Shown: positions 1-8,258 of the stretch, one piece after another
Numbering within the stretch: the stretch's first letter is position 1
Layout of the letters: each line of letters starts with the position of its first letter
DNA from: Domibacillus indicus
Lineage (GTDB): Bacteria > Bacillota > Bacilli > Bacillales > Domibacillaceae
Assembly (NCBI RefSeq): GCF_023715895.1
Contig: NZ_JAMBOO010000028.1
Location: 1 to 54,352, forward strand
DNA length: 54,352 nucleotides
Direction of reading: 5' to 3'
Position numbers and translations under genes: made by a program
The notes under the pieces: generated by a model
Databases searched by the model: none
What the model was told of the DNA's origin: nothing
The model's input: the letters and a program-made list of their open reading frames with translations, nothing else

Positions 1-114
1 TCCCATTACGCAAGTAAGTAAGATCCCTTGAAGATGACGAGGTAGATAGGTTCGAGGTGGAAGTGCGGCGACGCATGGAGCTGACGAATACTAATCGATC
101 GAGGACTTAATCAA
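1..114 (+). rRNA. rrl: 3' end of 23S rRNA (partial)
   Basis: The sequence closely resembles the 3' end of Bacillus 23S rRNA, ending in the typical segment around ACTAATCGATCGAGGACTTAA. Only the last ~114 bases lie in the window; the gene begins upstream. It is followed by a short spacer and 5S rRNA, the standard end of a Bacillaceae rrn operon. Confidence 0.95.
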
Positions 115-188
115 GATTAACATGGCATGGTATGCCGTTACTTTACAGAGATTATCCAGTTTTGAAGGAACAATTTTGTTCCATATAG

Positions 189-305
<117 letters not shown>

Positions 306-311
306 AACAGT

Positions 312-340
312 GAGGACAGCGGAAGCTGTCCTCTTTTTTG
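312..340 (+). terminator. rrn operon terminator
   Basis: GAGGACAGC pairs with GCTGTCCTC across a four-base loop and is followed by a run of T. It sits directly after 5S rRNA. Confidence 0.9.
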
Positions 341-430
341 TCTTGTAAACTATGTTTTTAGCCGTTTCCATTTCCATTTCTTGTGAATAAATAATAGTAT
401 GCAATATTTATAGAGAGGGGGAATAGAGAC

Positions 431-625
431 ATGTGCTCAAAATGTTGCTGCCAATGTGGAGACCATCATGGCCGAAATAATGGCACGAGAGTCTTGCTTA
501 CACTTGAGGAAATAGATCGACTAAATGAGGAACGCTTAAATGGAATTAGGTATGTAGACAGGATTTCTCAATGTGGCGGTTGTATTGTGATTCGTTTTTG
601 TAAAGGATTAGATGCAATTCGATGA
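431..625 (+). CDS. small cysteine-rich protein, unknown function
   Basis: A 64-residue protein with a good ribosome site (GAGGGGG) ahead of the ATG. It has a Cys-rich N-terminus (CSKCCCQCGDHH) and a second cluster (CGGC, then FCKG) near the C-terminus, with a charged helical middle. The Cys/His spacing suggests metal binding or a disulfide-linked spore protein, but I recognise no family. It stands alone between the rrn terminator and its own terminator, so it is probably monocistronic. Confidence 0.6.
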   Translation: MCSKCCCQCGDHHGRNNGTRVLLTLEEIDRLNEERLNGIRYVDRISQCGGCIVIRFCKGLDAIR

Positions 626-640
626 AGTGAAAGACAAAGA

Positions 641-679
641 AAGAAACTTCTCTTAGCTGACTAAGGTTGTTTCTTTTTA
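641..679 (+). terminator. terminator after the Cys-rich gene
   Basis: Paired arms AGAAAC/GTTTCT and CTCTTAG/CTAAGG around a CTGA loop are followed by a T-rich tract. It lies just after the stop of the small Cys-rich gene. Confidence 0.75.
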
Positions 680-763
680 TTCGTTTATTCTTTAGAGTAA
701 GATAGCTAGTCAATACATATTGAGATAAAACCATATATGTTTGTTGTATGCATCTAATACCGA

Positions 764-780
764 CCAGTTCAGTCAACTGG
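764..780. promoter_or_regulatory. inverted repeat upstream of the SDR gene
   Basis: CCAGTT, five bases, AACTGG: a short perfect inverted repeat 94 bases before the SDR start, the right size for a dimeric repressor. No regulator for it is identified. Confidence 0.3.
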
Positions 781-873
781 ATCAATCGTTTTCTGAGATA
801 GCTGTATCGGGCATGTTTTTCTCAAATGAGGGAACAGTTTCTTTAGACTAATAGTGGAAAAGGAGACAGGATC

Positions 874-1668
874 ATGGCTATTTTTTCAGAGACAGCATTG
901 GATGGCATGCATGTATTAATAACCGGTGCATCTGGTGACATCGGTTCCCAAACAGCTAAAATAGTAGCCTCGATGGGCGCTAAAATCTCACTTACAGGAA
1001 GAAATGAAGAAAAGCTTGAACAGCTTGCAAATGAGTTGAAGTCTGACGGTACGGCTGTGCACTTCGTTAAAGCAGATCTCTCTAATCAGGAAGAGAGGGA
1101 AAATCTAATTAGATCATGTGAGAAAGAAATTGGTTTCGTCTCGGGCTTGGTCAATTGTGCGGGTGTAGCGGGAGGAGAGGTACTCGAGGAACTAGGGGAA
1201 GAATTTGTCGCCAACATGCTACATGTCAATGTAACATCAGCCATGATGCTGACAAAGCTCGTTTACCCGAAGATGAAAGAAAAAGGATTTGGACGAATCG
1301 TCAATGTATCTTCCTTGTCCGGTATTCGCGGCACCCAGGGAAACAGTGCTTATGCAGCCAGCAAGTTCGCACTTCGCGGGTTCACGCAGTCTCTTGCAGT
1401 CGAAGCGGCACCACATCGTATAACGGTGAATGCCGTGTGTCCTGGCTATGTGGATACCAAAATGGGCCGCAGCGCTATTAAAAGAAGGGCAGAAGAAAAA
1501 GGACAAACCTTTGAACAGAAATATGAAGAAGTGTTAAAAGGCCTTCCATCCGGAAGAATTACGACACCCATTGAAGTCGCAAATACGATCGGTTTTTTGC
1601 TGACGGATGCTGCACCGACTTTAACAGGTGAATCAATTCTGCTATCGGGCGGCAGTGTAATGAAATAA
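874..1668 (+). CDS. SDR-family oxidoreductase (FabG-like)
   Basis: A 264-residue classical short-chain dehydrogenase/reductase, cytoplasmic and NAD(P)-dependent. The nucleotide-binding motif TGASGDIG lies at residues 17-24, the catalytic Ser in NVSSLSG near 147, and the YAASK Tyr/Lys pair at 160/164. The length is typical of 3-oxoacyl-reductase-type SDRs. The start is supported by AAAGGAG eight to ten bases upstream. It is monocistronic, with a terminator directly after. FabG-like naming reflects fold only; substrates of this family vary widely and nothing nearby fixes one. Confidence 0.85.
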   Translation: MAIFSETALDGMHVLITGASGDIGSQTAKIVASMGAKISLTGRNEEKLEQLANELKSDGTAVHFVKADLSNQEERENLIRSCEKEIGFVSGLVNCAGVAGGEVLEELGEEFVANMLHVNVTSAMMLTKLVYPKMKEKGFGRIVNVSSLSGIRGTQGNSAYAASKFALRGFTQSLAVEAAPHRITVNAVCPGYVDTKMGRSAIKRRAEEKGQTFEQKYEEVLKGLPSGRITTPIEVANTIGFLLTDAAPTLTGESILLSGGSVMK

Positions 1669-1691
1669 GTAAGAAATCGGAATTGGTATAC

Positions 1692-1728
1692 AGACCGTTT
1701 GATGTGCTAGTCAGACGGTCTCTTTTTT
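1692..1728 (+). terminator. terminator after the SDR gene
   Basis: AGACCGT pairs with ACGGTCT and is followed by TTTTTT. Confidence 0.85.
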
Positions 1729-1762
1729 AATTGGACCTTACTTAAATTTTATTAAATTTGTT

Positions 1763-1779
1763 TGTTAGAAATTTTAACA
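1763..1779. promoter_or_regulatory. perfect TnrA/GlnR box upstream of the tnrA-like gene
   Basis: TGTTAGAAATTTTAACA matches the TnrA/GlnR consensus TGTNA-N7-TNACA at every fixed base. It lies about 180 bases before the start of a TnrA-like gene, which fits autoregulation as known for TnrA in B. subtilis. Confidence 0.8.
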
Positions 1780-1956
1780 CAAAATCCCATTTTATCTCGT
1801 GAGATGAGAAAATAATATTTAGCAAATGTGTTAGTTGTGTGAATATAAGATTATCAATGACAAGGTTCCAAAAAGCGTTTTTCTGGTCATCGGATGAAAG
1901 AATTGCTTTATTCACTAAACAAACACAACAATCTTAGGGTAAAGGGGAAGAAGCTT

Positions 1957-2250
1957 ATGTCGTTTAAAAATGAACCATACAAAGAGATAAAAGCCATCAG
2001 TATTGGTGTAGTAAGTGAATTAACAGCCCTATCCTATAGAAAGATCCGTTATTATGAAGAGCAAAAATTGATCTCGCCTCAAAAATCAAAAGCGAATACC
2101 CGAAAGTATTCGTTTTCAGATATCGAAAAATTAATCGAAATCTCCAGTAAAATTAAAGAAGGCTATTTAACGAAGGAAATCAGAAAAGAGATGGAGCAAG
2201 CTGAAAGAAAGGCAGAAGCTGCATACGGCCTTGTAGATGGACTACAATAA
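1957..2250 (+). CDS. tnrA: TnrA-like MerR-family nitrogen regulator, short C-terminus
   Basis: A 97-residue MerR-type winged-helix protein. The segment ISIGVVSELTALS, then RKIRYYEEQKLI and TRKYSFSDIEKL, reads like TnrA/GlnR of Bacillus, the global regulator of genes for using nitrogen sources when glutamine is low. I place the start at the ATG behind AAAGGGGAAG rather than at an upstream in-frame codon, because this gives the TnrA-like N-terminus. B. subtilis TnrA is about 110 residues and its C-terminal tail binds feedback-inhibited glutamine synthetase. Here the protein ends in EAAYGLVDGLQ and that tail is missing or diverged, so control by glutamine synthetase may differ. A perfect TnrA box lies upstream. 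It could instead be a TnrA paralogue. Confidence 0.8.
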   Translation: MSFKNEPYKEIKAISIGVVSELTALSYRKIRYYEEQKLISPQKSKANTRKYSFSDIEKLIEISSKIKEGYLTKEIRKEMEQAERKAEAAYGLVDGLQ

Positions 2251-2365
2251 TGAAATCGCTTTCTAAATGAGGACATTCTTGAAGAGTAAACATGTTCTGT
2301 AAACTGCTTCAGCAATCCGAATCAAACGATAGGCGGCGGCTGTTGCTCGCTGAAGCTTTTTCGAT

Positions 2366-2398
2366 AAAAATACCCGGCCTTGAGGCCGGGTATTTTTG
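2366..2398. terminator. bidirectional terminator between tnrA-like gene and hxlB
   Basis: AAAATACCCGGCC pairs with GGCCGGGTATTTT across TTGA, with A-rich and T-rich flanks, so it can stop transcription from both sides. The converging tnrA-like and hxlB genes end on either side. Confidence 0.9.
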
Positions 2399-2402
2399 AT
2401 TT

Positions 2403-2960
2403 CTATTCAAGATTGGCATGTCTGCCATACATGGTTTCTGAATTCATTCCTTTTCGCTCCATAAGCCGCAGGATAACAGAATCATATGTCAGCAAAAGGC
2501 TTTGTTCAAAAAGGGAACCCATCGGCTGAATCGATTTATTGCCGGTGTCTTCGCCTGATTTAGTCTGTGCCGGAATTTCTACCACAACATCCGCAAGGCT
2601 GCCAATGGTGGAATTTGGAGCGATGGTAATGGCCGCTACAACTGCACCAATGGACTTTGCTTTTTCTGCCATCGCCACAAGACTTTTTGTTTCACCAGAG
2701 CCCGAGCCGACAATAAAGATATCGCCGTCCTCCAGGTTCGGTGTGACCGTTTCCCCTACTACATATGGATCGAGCCCCATATGCATCATACGCATGGCAA
2801 ACGATTTCGCCATAAACCCAGAGCGTCCAGCACCAGCGACAAGCACTTTCTTGGCTTCCAGAATGCCATTGACCAGTTGTTCTGTTTGATCACCATTCAT
2901 TAACGCAGCCGTGCGCTGAAGTTCATTTAAGATTTCTGCAGTATACTGAGTTGTCTGCAT
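2403..2960 (-). CDS. hxlB: 6-phospho-3-hexuloisomerase
   Basis: A 185-residue SIS-domain isomerase, the usual length for this enzyme. It converts 3-hexulose-6-phosphate to fructose-6-phosphate, the second step of formaldehyde fixation in the RuMP pathway. The sugar-phosphate site is visible as GAGRSGFMAKSFAMR (about residues 42-56) and VGSGSGETKS (about 84-93). It starts two bases after the hxlA stop, so the two are co-transcribed and probably translationally coupled. The order hxlA-hxlB with hxlR alongside matches B. subtilis. Confidence 0.95.
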   Translation of the reverse strand: MQTTQYTAEILNELQRTAALMNGDQTEQLVNGILEAKKVLVAGAGRSGFMAKSFAMRMMHMGLDPYVVGETVTPNLEDGDIFIVGSGSGETKSLVAMAEKAKSIGAVVAAITIAPNSTIGSLADVVVEIPAQTKSGEDTGNKSIQPMGSLFEQSLLLTYDSVILRLMERKGMNSETMYGRHANLE

Positions 2961-2962
2961 AA

Positions 2963-3604
2963 TTACACAGTAACCGCTTCCTTAATCATGTTTTGCATTT
3001 GAGCAGCTGCAGATTTTTTATCCTCCTGGCTTGTAATCCCGCCGCCGACGATAATCAAATCCGGCTGCGCAGCAATTACTTCGGACAGAGTATCCATTTT
3101 AATCCCGCCGGCAATGGCTGTTTTAGCATTTTTTACAACACTTTTAATCGTACGCAGGTCTTCAAATGAATTTTGGCCAACCGCCTGCAGGTCATAGCCC
3201 GTGTGAACACAAATATAGTCAACACCCATTTCATCCAGTTCACGCGCCCGTGCTTGTTTATCTTTTACCGCAATCATATCAACCAAAATCTGCTTGCCTT
3301 GTTTCTTGGCTTCTTCTACAGCTCCTTTAATAGATGCATCTTCTGCAGCGCCCAAAATAGTTACGATATCCGCACCCGAAGCTGCAGCCTGGGATACTTC
3401 ATAGCCTGCCGCGTCCATAATTTTTAAGTCGGCCAGCACCGTCAAATTGGGGAAGGCATTTTTAACTTCTTTTACTGCACGAAGGCCTTCATTAATGACA
3501 ACTGGTGTTCCAATCTCTACAACATCTACGTGTTCCTGTACTTCTTTGATTAGTTCGATCGCCTGCGGAATGTTTACAAGATCTAATGCCAATTGTAATT
3601 TCAT
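2963..3604 (-). CDS. hxlA: 3-hexulose-6-phosphate synthase
   Basis: A 213-residue TIM-barrel enzyme of the orotidine-decarboxylase superfamily. It condenses formaldehyde with ribulose-5-phosphate to give 3-hexulose-6-phosphate. The metal/substrate motif DLKIMDAAGYE lies near residues 60-70, followed by ILVDMIAV, VHTGYD and AGGI. The ribosome site AGGGAGAG precedes the ATG. It is first in the hxlAB operon and sits behind a HxlR-type operator/promoter. In Bacillus this pathway removes toxic formaldehyde. Confidence 0.96.
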   Translation of the reverse strand: MKLQLALDLVNIPQAIELIKEVQEHVDVVEIGTPVVINEGLRAVKEVKNAFPNLTVLADLKIMDAAGYEVSQAAASGADIVTILGAAEDASIKGAVEEAKKQGKQILVDMIAVKDKQARARELDEMGVDYICVHTGYDLQAVGQNSFEDLRTIKSVVKNAKTAIAGGIKMDTLSEVIAAQPDLIIVGGGITSQEDKKSAAAQMQNMIKEAVTV

Positions 3605-3644
3605 AATGTGTTTCTCTCCCTTATTTAAAATTTTGTATAAGCTC

Positions 3645-3713
3645 AGTCTAAAGACAAAATTTTTATAAGGGAAGTACGCACTTTAAATTCAGATAGTCAC
3701 AAAATGTATACTG
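3645..3713 (-). promoter_or_regulatory. hxlAB promoter with HxlR-type operator
   Basis: Read on the minus strand: CAGTATA, nine bases, ACTATCT, then GAATTTAAAGTGCGTACTT, with a -10-like TAGACT 23 bases beyond GTAC. The same elements with the same spacing occur on the plus strand ahead of zwf. HxlR activates hxlAB in B. subtilis by binding upstream of the promoter, so this is the expected target. The poor -35 (TTCCCT) fits an activator-dependent promoter. Confidence 0.75.
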
Positions 3714-3752
3714 TCATTGTCGATAAGTGTGTTTTAAGCACTGTATCGTATC

Positions 3753-4127
3753 TTAGTCCAAAGAAGACGCTGGCTTATTTTGGTCTTCCAGCTTTTTCTG
3801 GATAAATGTTTTGTAATCCCTGCCCCAGCTGTACATGGATTCAAGAATCGGCATTAAACTTTCTCCTTTATCGGTTAAAGAATATTCCACTTTAGGCGGC
3901 ACTACAGGATAGACCTCGCGATGAACAATATAGTCGGACTCTAACTCTCTTAATTGATTCACCAGCATGCGCTGGGTGATACCGGGCATTAATCCCTTCA
4001 GCTCGTTAAATCGTTTTGTGCCTTCTTTGCCTAAATGCCATAAAATAAGCATCTTCCATTTTCCGCCGATCACATGAAGCGTGAGTTCTTTTTCACAATT
4101 AAAATCTTTTGTGCAAGTATGTCCCAT
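3753..4127 (-). CDS. hxlR: HxlR-family transcriptional activator of the RuMP genes
   Basis: A 124-residue winged-helix protein of the HxlR family. Typical stretches are [20 protein letters not shown] (about residues 9-28), [14 protein letters not shown] (about 49-62) and [14 protein letters not shown] (about 71-84). In B. subtilis HxlR activates hxlAB in response to formaldehyde. It lies upstream of and parallel to hxlAB and diverges from zwf, placing it between two copies of its likely operator. The conserved N-terminal Cys (after KDFN) is in the position proposed for formaldehyde sensing. Confidence 0.92.
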   Translation of the reverse strand: MGHTCTKDFNCEKELTLHVIGGKWKMLILWHLGKEGTKRFNELKGLMPGITQRMLVNQLRELESDYIVHREVYPVVPPKVEYSLTDKGESLMPILESMYSWGRDYKTFIQKKLEDQNKPASSLD

Positions 4128-4262
4128 TTTAAGCCCTCCTTAAAGTAAATGGCTAACGATGCTTTTCACTATATAACTCTAAAGCAGGTCGTGGCAAAAA
4201 ATTTACAAAAATAAATGATCGTTAATCATAAATGCTTCTTCAAGATACTCGTTGCAGCCCCG

Positions 4263-4331
4263 CAGTATATTTTAGGACACTATATGAATTTAAAGTGCGT
4301 ACTTATAACGGAGATATGGAGCCACTATACT
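4263..4331 (+). promoter_or_regulatory. zwf-gnd promoter with HxlR-type operator
   Basis: CAGTATA, nine bases, ACTATAT, then GAATTTAAAGTGCGTACTT, followed by TTATAA (-35-like), 17 bases and TATACT (-10). The 19-base core is identical to the one ahead of hxlAB in opposite orientation, with the same distance to the -10. This directly supports joint control of hxlAB and zwf-gnd by HxlR. Confidence 0.78.
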
Positions 4332-4382
4332 AAGGGGGTAGAAAGAACAAACCAATTGAATCAAATGCAAGGAGGGGATTGA

Positions 4383-5930
4383 ATGAAAACCATGACAATG
4401 CCTGCTAGTCTCCAAGTCGAACAAACTGCTCTTGAAACCACTCAGGAAACAAGGTTGAGCCCAATGACGTTTGTTTTGTTTGGGGCAACAGGGGATTTAG
4501 CCAAAAGAAAAATTTTCCCTGCATTGTACAATTTGTTTTTAGATCATAAGCTGCCAAATACTTTTTCGATTATTGGCTTAGGAAGAAAAGAAGGGTCTGA
4601 TCAGGCTTTTCAAGCTCATATAGAGAAAGCGGTCAAAACATTCTCGAGAAGAACCGTACAGGATCACGCTAAGTTAAACGAATTCCTTCTTTACTGCCAT
4701 TATCAACAGCTTGATGGAACGAAAAAAGAAGATTATGCTGTTTTGCTTAAAAGCGTTCAAAAGTATGAAGCTGAATTGAATCTGCCGGAAAATCGGCTGT
4801 TTTATTTGTCTGTATCGCCTGAATTCTATAATGATATTGCTTCAAATATTAAAGAAAGCGGACTGGATGCTGTTCAGGGCTGGAAACGCCTCATTGTAGA
4901 AAAGCCTTTTGGCCACGATACCGATTCTGCACAAGCATTAAACAAAACATTAAGCCAGACATTCAAAGAAGAAGAAATTTATCGAATTGATCACTATCTC
5001 GGAAAGCCTATGGTTCAAGGTCTTGAATCACTGGAATTTGCAAACCCAATCTTGAAAGCGATATGGAATAATCAATATATTTCTAACGTTCAAATAACGG
5101 CTAGCGAAACGGTCGGAGTTGAAGAAAGAGCGGCCTATTATGATCAGGCAGGTGCCATCAGAGACATGGTTCAAAACCATCTATTGCAGCTTGTGATGAT
5201 GACAGCCATGCATGTAACGGAAAAAGTAAGTGCAAAAGAAGTGGTCGAAAAGAAAAAAGAAATTATGCATGCTCTGCGGCCGCTGCAGAAGGAAGATGTA
5301 GCAGTTAATGTAATCCGAGGTCAATATGGACCGGGAGGCATACTTGGTGAAAAAGTGATGGCTTATAACGAAGAGCCTGGCGTCGATGCTTCATCGAAAA
5401 ACGATACCTTTATTGCAGCCCGCTTATGGATTGATGATGACTTTTGGGCAGGCGTCCCTTTCTATATTCGAACTGGTAAAAGAATGAAAGAAAAATCAAC
5501 AAGAATTGTGATTGAATTTAAAAATCAGCCAGCCAAAGCAGACACGGACCAAAAGAAAACAATGCCGCCTAATCTTTTAACTATTGAAATCAATCCGTGT
5601 GAAAATGTTTCCTTACGTTTAAATATGAAAAATCCGCTGACAAACCGGATTGAACCTGTTTCTATTGATCTTTCATCGGGCAATGAAAATCTGCCGGAAG
5701 CGTATGAGCTGCTACTATTTGATGCGATTGGGGGCAACTCCACATTTTTTGCCCATTGGCAGGAAGTCGAACTTTCCTGGAAGTGGGTTCAGCCTATATT
5801 GGAAGCATTTAAAGAGAATAGGGTTCCTTTGTACACTTATCCAGCCGGTTCGATGGGTCCAGATGCTTCAGAAGAGCTGCTAGAAACAGACGGTTTTCAT
5901 TGGTGGCAGCCGGAAAAAGCTAATTGGTAA
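4383..5930 (+). CDS. zwf: glucose-6-phosphate 1-dehydrogenase
   Basis: A 515-residue enzyme that oxidises glucose-6-phosphate to 6-phosphogluconolactone with NADP+. The dinucleotide motif GATGDLAKRK lies near residues 34-43, the substrate site RIDHYLGK at about 200-207, and EKPFGHD upstream of it. AGGAGGGG precedes the ATG. It is first in a two-gene operon with a 6-phosphogluconate dehydrogenase and lies behind the HxlR-type operator. In this setting it is probably the RuMP-cycle copy rather than the housekeeping zwf. Confidence 0.95.
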   Translation: MKTMTMPASLQVEQTALETTQETRLSPMTFVLFGATGDLAKRKIFPALYNLFLDHKLPNTFSIIGLGRKEGSDQAFQAHIEKAVKTFSRRTVQDHAKLNEFLLYCHYQQLDGTKKEDYAVLLKSVQKYEAELNLPENRLFYLSVSPEFYNDIASNIKESGLDAVQGWKRLIVEKPFGHDTDSAQALNKTLSQTFKEEEIYRIDHYLGKPMVQGLESLEFANPILKAIWNNQYISNVQITASETVGVEERAAYYDQAGAIRDMVQNHLLQLVMMTAMHVTEKVSAKEVVEKKKEIMHALRPLQKEDVAVNVIRGQYGPGGILGEKVMAYNEEPGVDASSKNDTFIAARLWIDDDFWAGVPFYIRTGKRMKEKSTRIVIEFKNQPAKADTDQKKTMPPNLLTIEINPCENVSLRLNMKNPLTNRIEPVSIDLSSGNENLPEAYELLLFDAIGGNSTFFAHWQEVELSWKWVQPILEAFKENRVPLYTYPAGSMGPDASEELLETDGFHWWQPEKANW

Positions 5931-5963
5931 TAAAGAATTCGGTAAAAAAGAGGAGATATGAAT

Positions 5964-6863
5964 ATGAGAGTAGGTTTAGTTGGTTTAGGAAAAATGGGGA
6001 TAAATCTTGGTCAAAATCTTATTGATCATGATTATGAAGTCGCAGCATTTGATCTTAATCCGGATGCCACCGATGAAATGAGAAAGTACGGGGCTGATGC
6101 GTTTTCCAGTTTGCAGGAACTTGTAGCATTTCTGCCCCAGCCCCGGATCCTCTGGCTCATGGTTCCACATTCAGCAGTAGATTCTGTTCTTGGCGAACTG
6201 ACGCCGCTGCTAAGTAAAGGGGATATTGTGATCGAAGCGGGCAATTCCCATTATAAAGAATCGATTCGCCGCTACGATGATTTGAAAACAAAGGGCATTT
6301 ATTTTATGGACGTCGGGACTTCCGGCGGTACGGAAGGAGCTCGTCATGGAGCCTGTTATATGGCAGGAGGAGATCTGGAGGCATGGAAAATAATAGAACC
6401 TATTTTCAGGGATACAGCCGTTGAGAAAGGCTTTTTATACGCAGGAAAAGCAGGCAGCGGCCACTATTTAAAAATGATTCACAACGGTATTGAGTATGGC
6501 ATGATGGCAGCGATTGGAGAAGGATTTGAAATCCTTGAAAAAAGCGAATTCGATTATGACTATGAAAAGGTTGCTAGTGTATGGAACCATGGGTCTGTTA
6601 TTCGTTCCTGGCTGATGGAATTAACCGAAAATGCCTTTTCAAAAGATGCCCATTTGGATGAAATAAAAGGCGTTATGCATTCCTCGGGCGAAGGAAAATG
6701 GACGGTGGAAGAAGCGCTTGATTTGCAAGCCGCTGCACCTGTCATTACCATGTCTTTACTCATGCGCTACCGATCTTTAAGCCATGACACCTTCACAGGA
6801 AAGGTAGTAGCAGCTCTTCGTAATGAATTCGGCGGCCATGCGGTAGAAAAAGTAAAAGTGTAA
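5964..6863 (+). CDS. gnd: 6-phosphogluconate dehydrogenase, decarboxylating, short form (GntZ/YqeC-like)
   Basis: A 299-residue member of the short bacterial 6PGDH class, clearly shorter than the ~470-residue standard form. It decarboxylates 6-phosphogluconate to ribulose-5-phosphate, CO2 and NAD(P)H. Visible are GLVGLGKMG at residues 4-12, DVGTSGGTEGARHG near 115-128, and the catalytic Lys in GHYLKMIHNGIEYG near 170. An ATG six bases upstream lies only two bases from AGGAG, so I choose the ATG with eight-base spacing. With zwf it regenerates ribulose-5-phosphate for HxlA and closes a formaldehyde-oxidising cycle. Confidence 0.93.
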   Translation: MRVGLVGLGKMGINLGQNLIDHDYEVAAFDLNPDATDEMRKYGADAFSSLQELVAFLPQPRILWLMVPHSAVDSVLGELTPLLSKGDIVIEAGNSHYKESIRRYDDLKTKGIYFMDVGTSGGTEGARHGACYMAGGDLEAWKIIEPIFRDTAVEKGFLYAGKAGSGHYLKMIHNGIEYGMMAAIGEGFEILEKSEFDYDYEKVASVWNHGSVIRSWLMELTENAFSKDAHLDEIKGVMHSSGEGKWTVEEALDLQAAAPVITMSLLMRYRSLSHDTFTGKVVAALRNEFGGHAVEKVKV

Positions 6864-7019
6864 GATCCTATCCTGGTTTACAGGCATTGAGTAAGAAAAT
6901 ATTTTTTCCAGCAAAAAAGGATGTTTTATATTTGAAAATAATAGATATTTGATAGATTTATAATCGGATGATTTGCCAAAGTACATGAGCTTAGGGGGCT
7001 TTGAACAGGAGGGACTCAT

Positions 7020-7793
7020 TTGTCGGAAGTAATTCGAAAATCTGCTATGCTGCTTCATGTGCTTCGTTCCGCGGATTATATGGAGAAGGAAGAATGGAGC
7101 GCCACCGAATTGGGCTGCAGGCTTAATATGAGTGTTCAAACTGTGCATCGATTGCTTTCCTCTTTAGAAGAGTATGGTTTTGTCGCGAAAAACCCGGAGA
7201 CAAAAAAATTCAGATTAGGTCTCTCCCTGTTAAAGTTAGGAATGGCCATCAAAGAAAATTCATCGATTAGAAATAGTGCAATTTCGGTTATGGAAAAATT
7301 AATGAGCCAGACAAAGGAAAAGGTATATTTAACACTTCCTGAAGGTAATGAAGGAGTTTTTATTGACTGTGTTCAGCCAGGCTTCACAGCGCTTGATGAG
7401 TATATTGGCGTAAGAAATCCTTTAAGCCTGGGGGCTGCCAATAAAGTAATGTTAGCCCATGAAAGCAGAGAAAAGCGTCAAAAAATCATACAGAACCTTT
7501 ATAAAAAAGGAGAAATCAGTGACTTAAACCGATTTGAAAAAAACTTAAACATCATAGCAAAATGCGGTGTCTCTATATGTTTTGAAGAAATAAAAGAAGG
7601 AAATGCAGAGATCGCTGCACCTATTTTTTCCTGGGATAATGATGTTGCTGCGTCTATAAGCGTGATCAGTCCATCATCTAGGTTGGACGAACAAGAAATT
7701 TATATGATTATACAGTATGTTCAAGATGCTGCAGAGGAAGCTTCGAGAAATTTAGGATGGAGAGCAAAAGAACATAAAGTTTTTTCTATTTAA
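7020..7793 (+). CDS. IclR-family transcriptional regulator, copy 1
   Basis: A 257-residue IclR-type protein starting at TTG behind AGGAGGG. The N-terminal winged helix includes WSATELGCRLNMSVQTVHRLLSSLEEYG (about residues 26-53), followed by the effector-binding domain ending EEASRNLGW. It begins MSEVIRKS, as does the second IclR at 15.2 kb, and the two are clear paralogues. It lies ahead of the cupin/flavoenzyme operon and may regulate it, but no operator is proven. A terminator follows the gene. Confidence 0.88.
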   Translation: MSEVIRKSAMLLHVLRSADYMEKEEWSATELGCRLNMSVQTVHRLLSSLEEYGFVAKNPETKKFRLGLSLLKLGMAIKENSSIRNSAISVMEKLMSQTKEKVYLTLPEGNEGVFIDCVQPGFTALDEYIGVRNPLSLGAANKVMLAHESREKRQKIIQNLYKKGEISDLNRFEKNLNIIAKCGVSICFEEIKEGNAEIAAPIFSWDNDVAASISVISPSSRLDEQEIYMIIQYVQDAAEEASRNLGWRAKEHKVFSI

Positions 7794-7831
7794 AAGTTAT
7801 ACTGACTGTTATTGATTTTTAATAAAAAGCA

Positions 7832-7867
7832 AAAGAGCCATCTTTTAAGGTGGCTCTTTCGTTTTTA
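7832..7867 (+). terminator. terminator after IclR copy 1
   Basis: AAAGAGCCA pairs with TGGCTCTTT, followed by CGTTTTTATT. Confidence 0.88.
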
Positions 7868-8258
7868 TTCTCTAAAAACAGCTGCTCATTACTAATGTCT
7901 GTTTTCATATTAAGTAAAAGGAAGGGAGTCGTCAGGCTATAGCCAATACCATGTTGCTTTTTCATAAAAAAAGAGAAAAGGGGAGATCAATTGTACTGAA
8001 ACAGGCTGCCGAAATAAAAAAGGCCTGTCAGTATTCATAAAATGCGGCAAAAACAGTTTTCAGACGAACATAGTTATTTGTAAGGAATGTTTACAACAAA
8101 TATCATTTTCTCTCATTAGTTAGGAAAACCATATTTTAATAGAACATTCGTTATGTAAAGATGTATTCAACCCCATTTCCTCCTTTAAAACAGATTGAAT
8201 ATTCAGAATTAAACGTTTAGGAAACTGTGGGTTAAAAAACTACGCTGAGGTGAGGAAC
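7868..8258. other. control region upstream of the cupin/flavoenzyme operon
   Basis: No gene is visible in these ~390 bases. The region holds a perfect TnrA box (8079-8095), a -10-like TATTTT near 8132, and a short ACAGGC/GCCTGT inverted repeat near 8002-8028 without a T run. Confidence 0.5.
8079..8095. promoter_or_regulatory. perfect TnrA/GlnR box upstream of the cupin/flavoenzyme operon
   Basis: TGTAAGGAATGTTTACA matches TGTNA-N7-TNACA fully. Its centre lies about 57 bases before a start site predicted from the -10-like TATTTT at 8132, close to the position of known TnrA-activated promoters. Confidence 0.75.
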
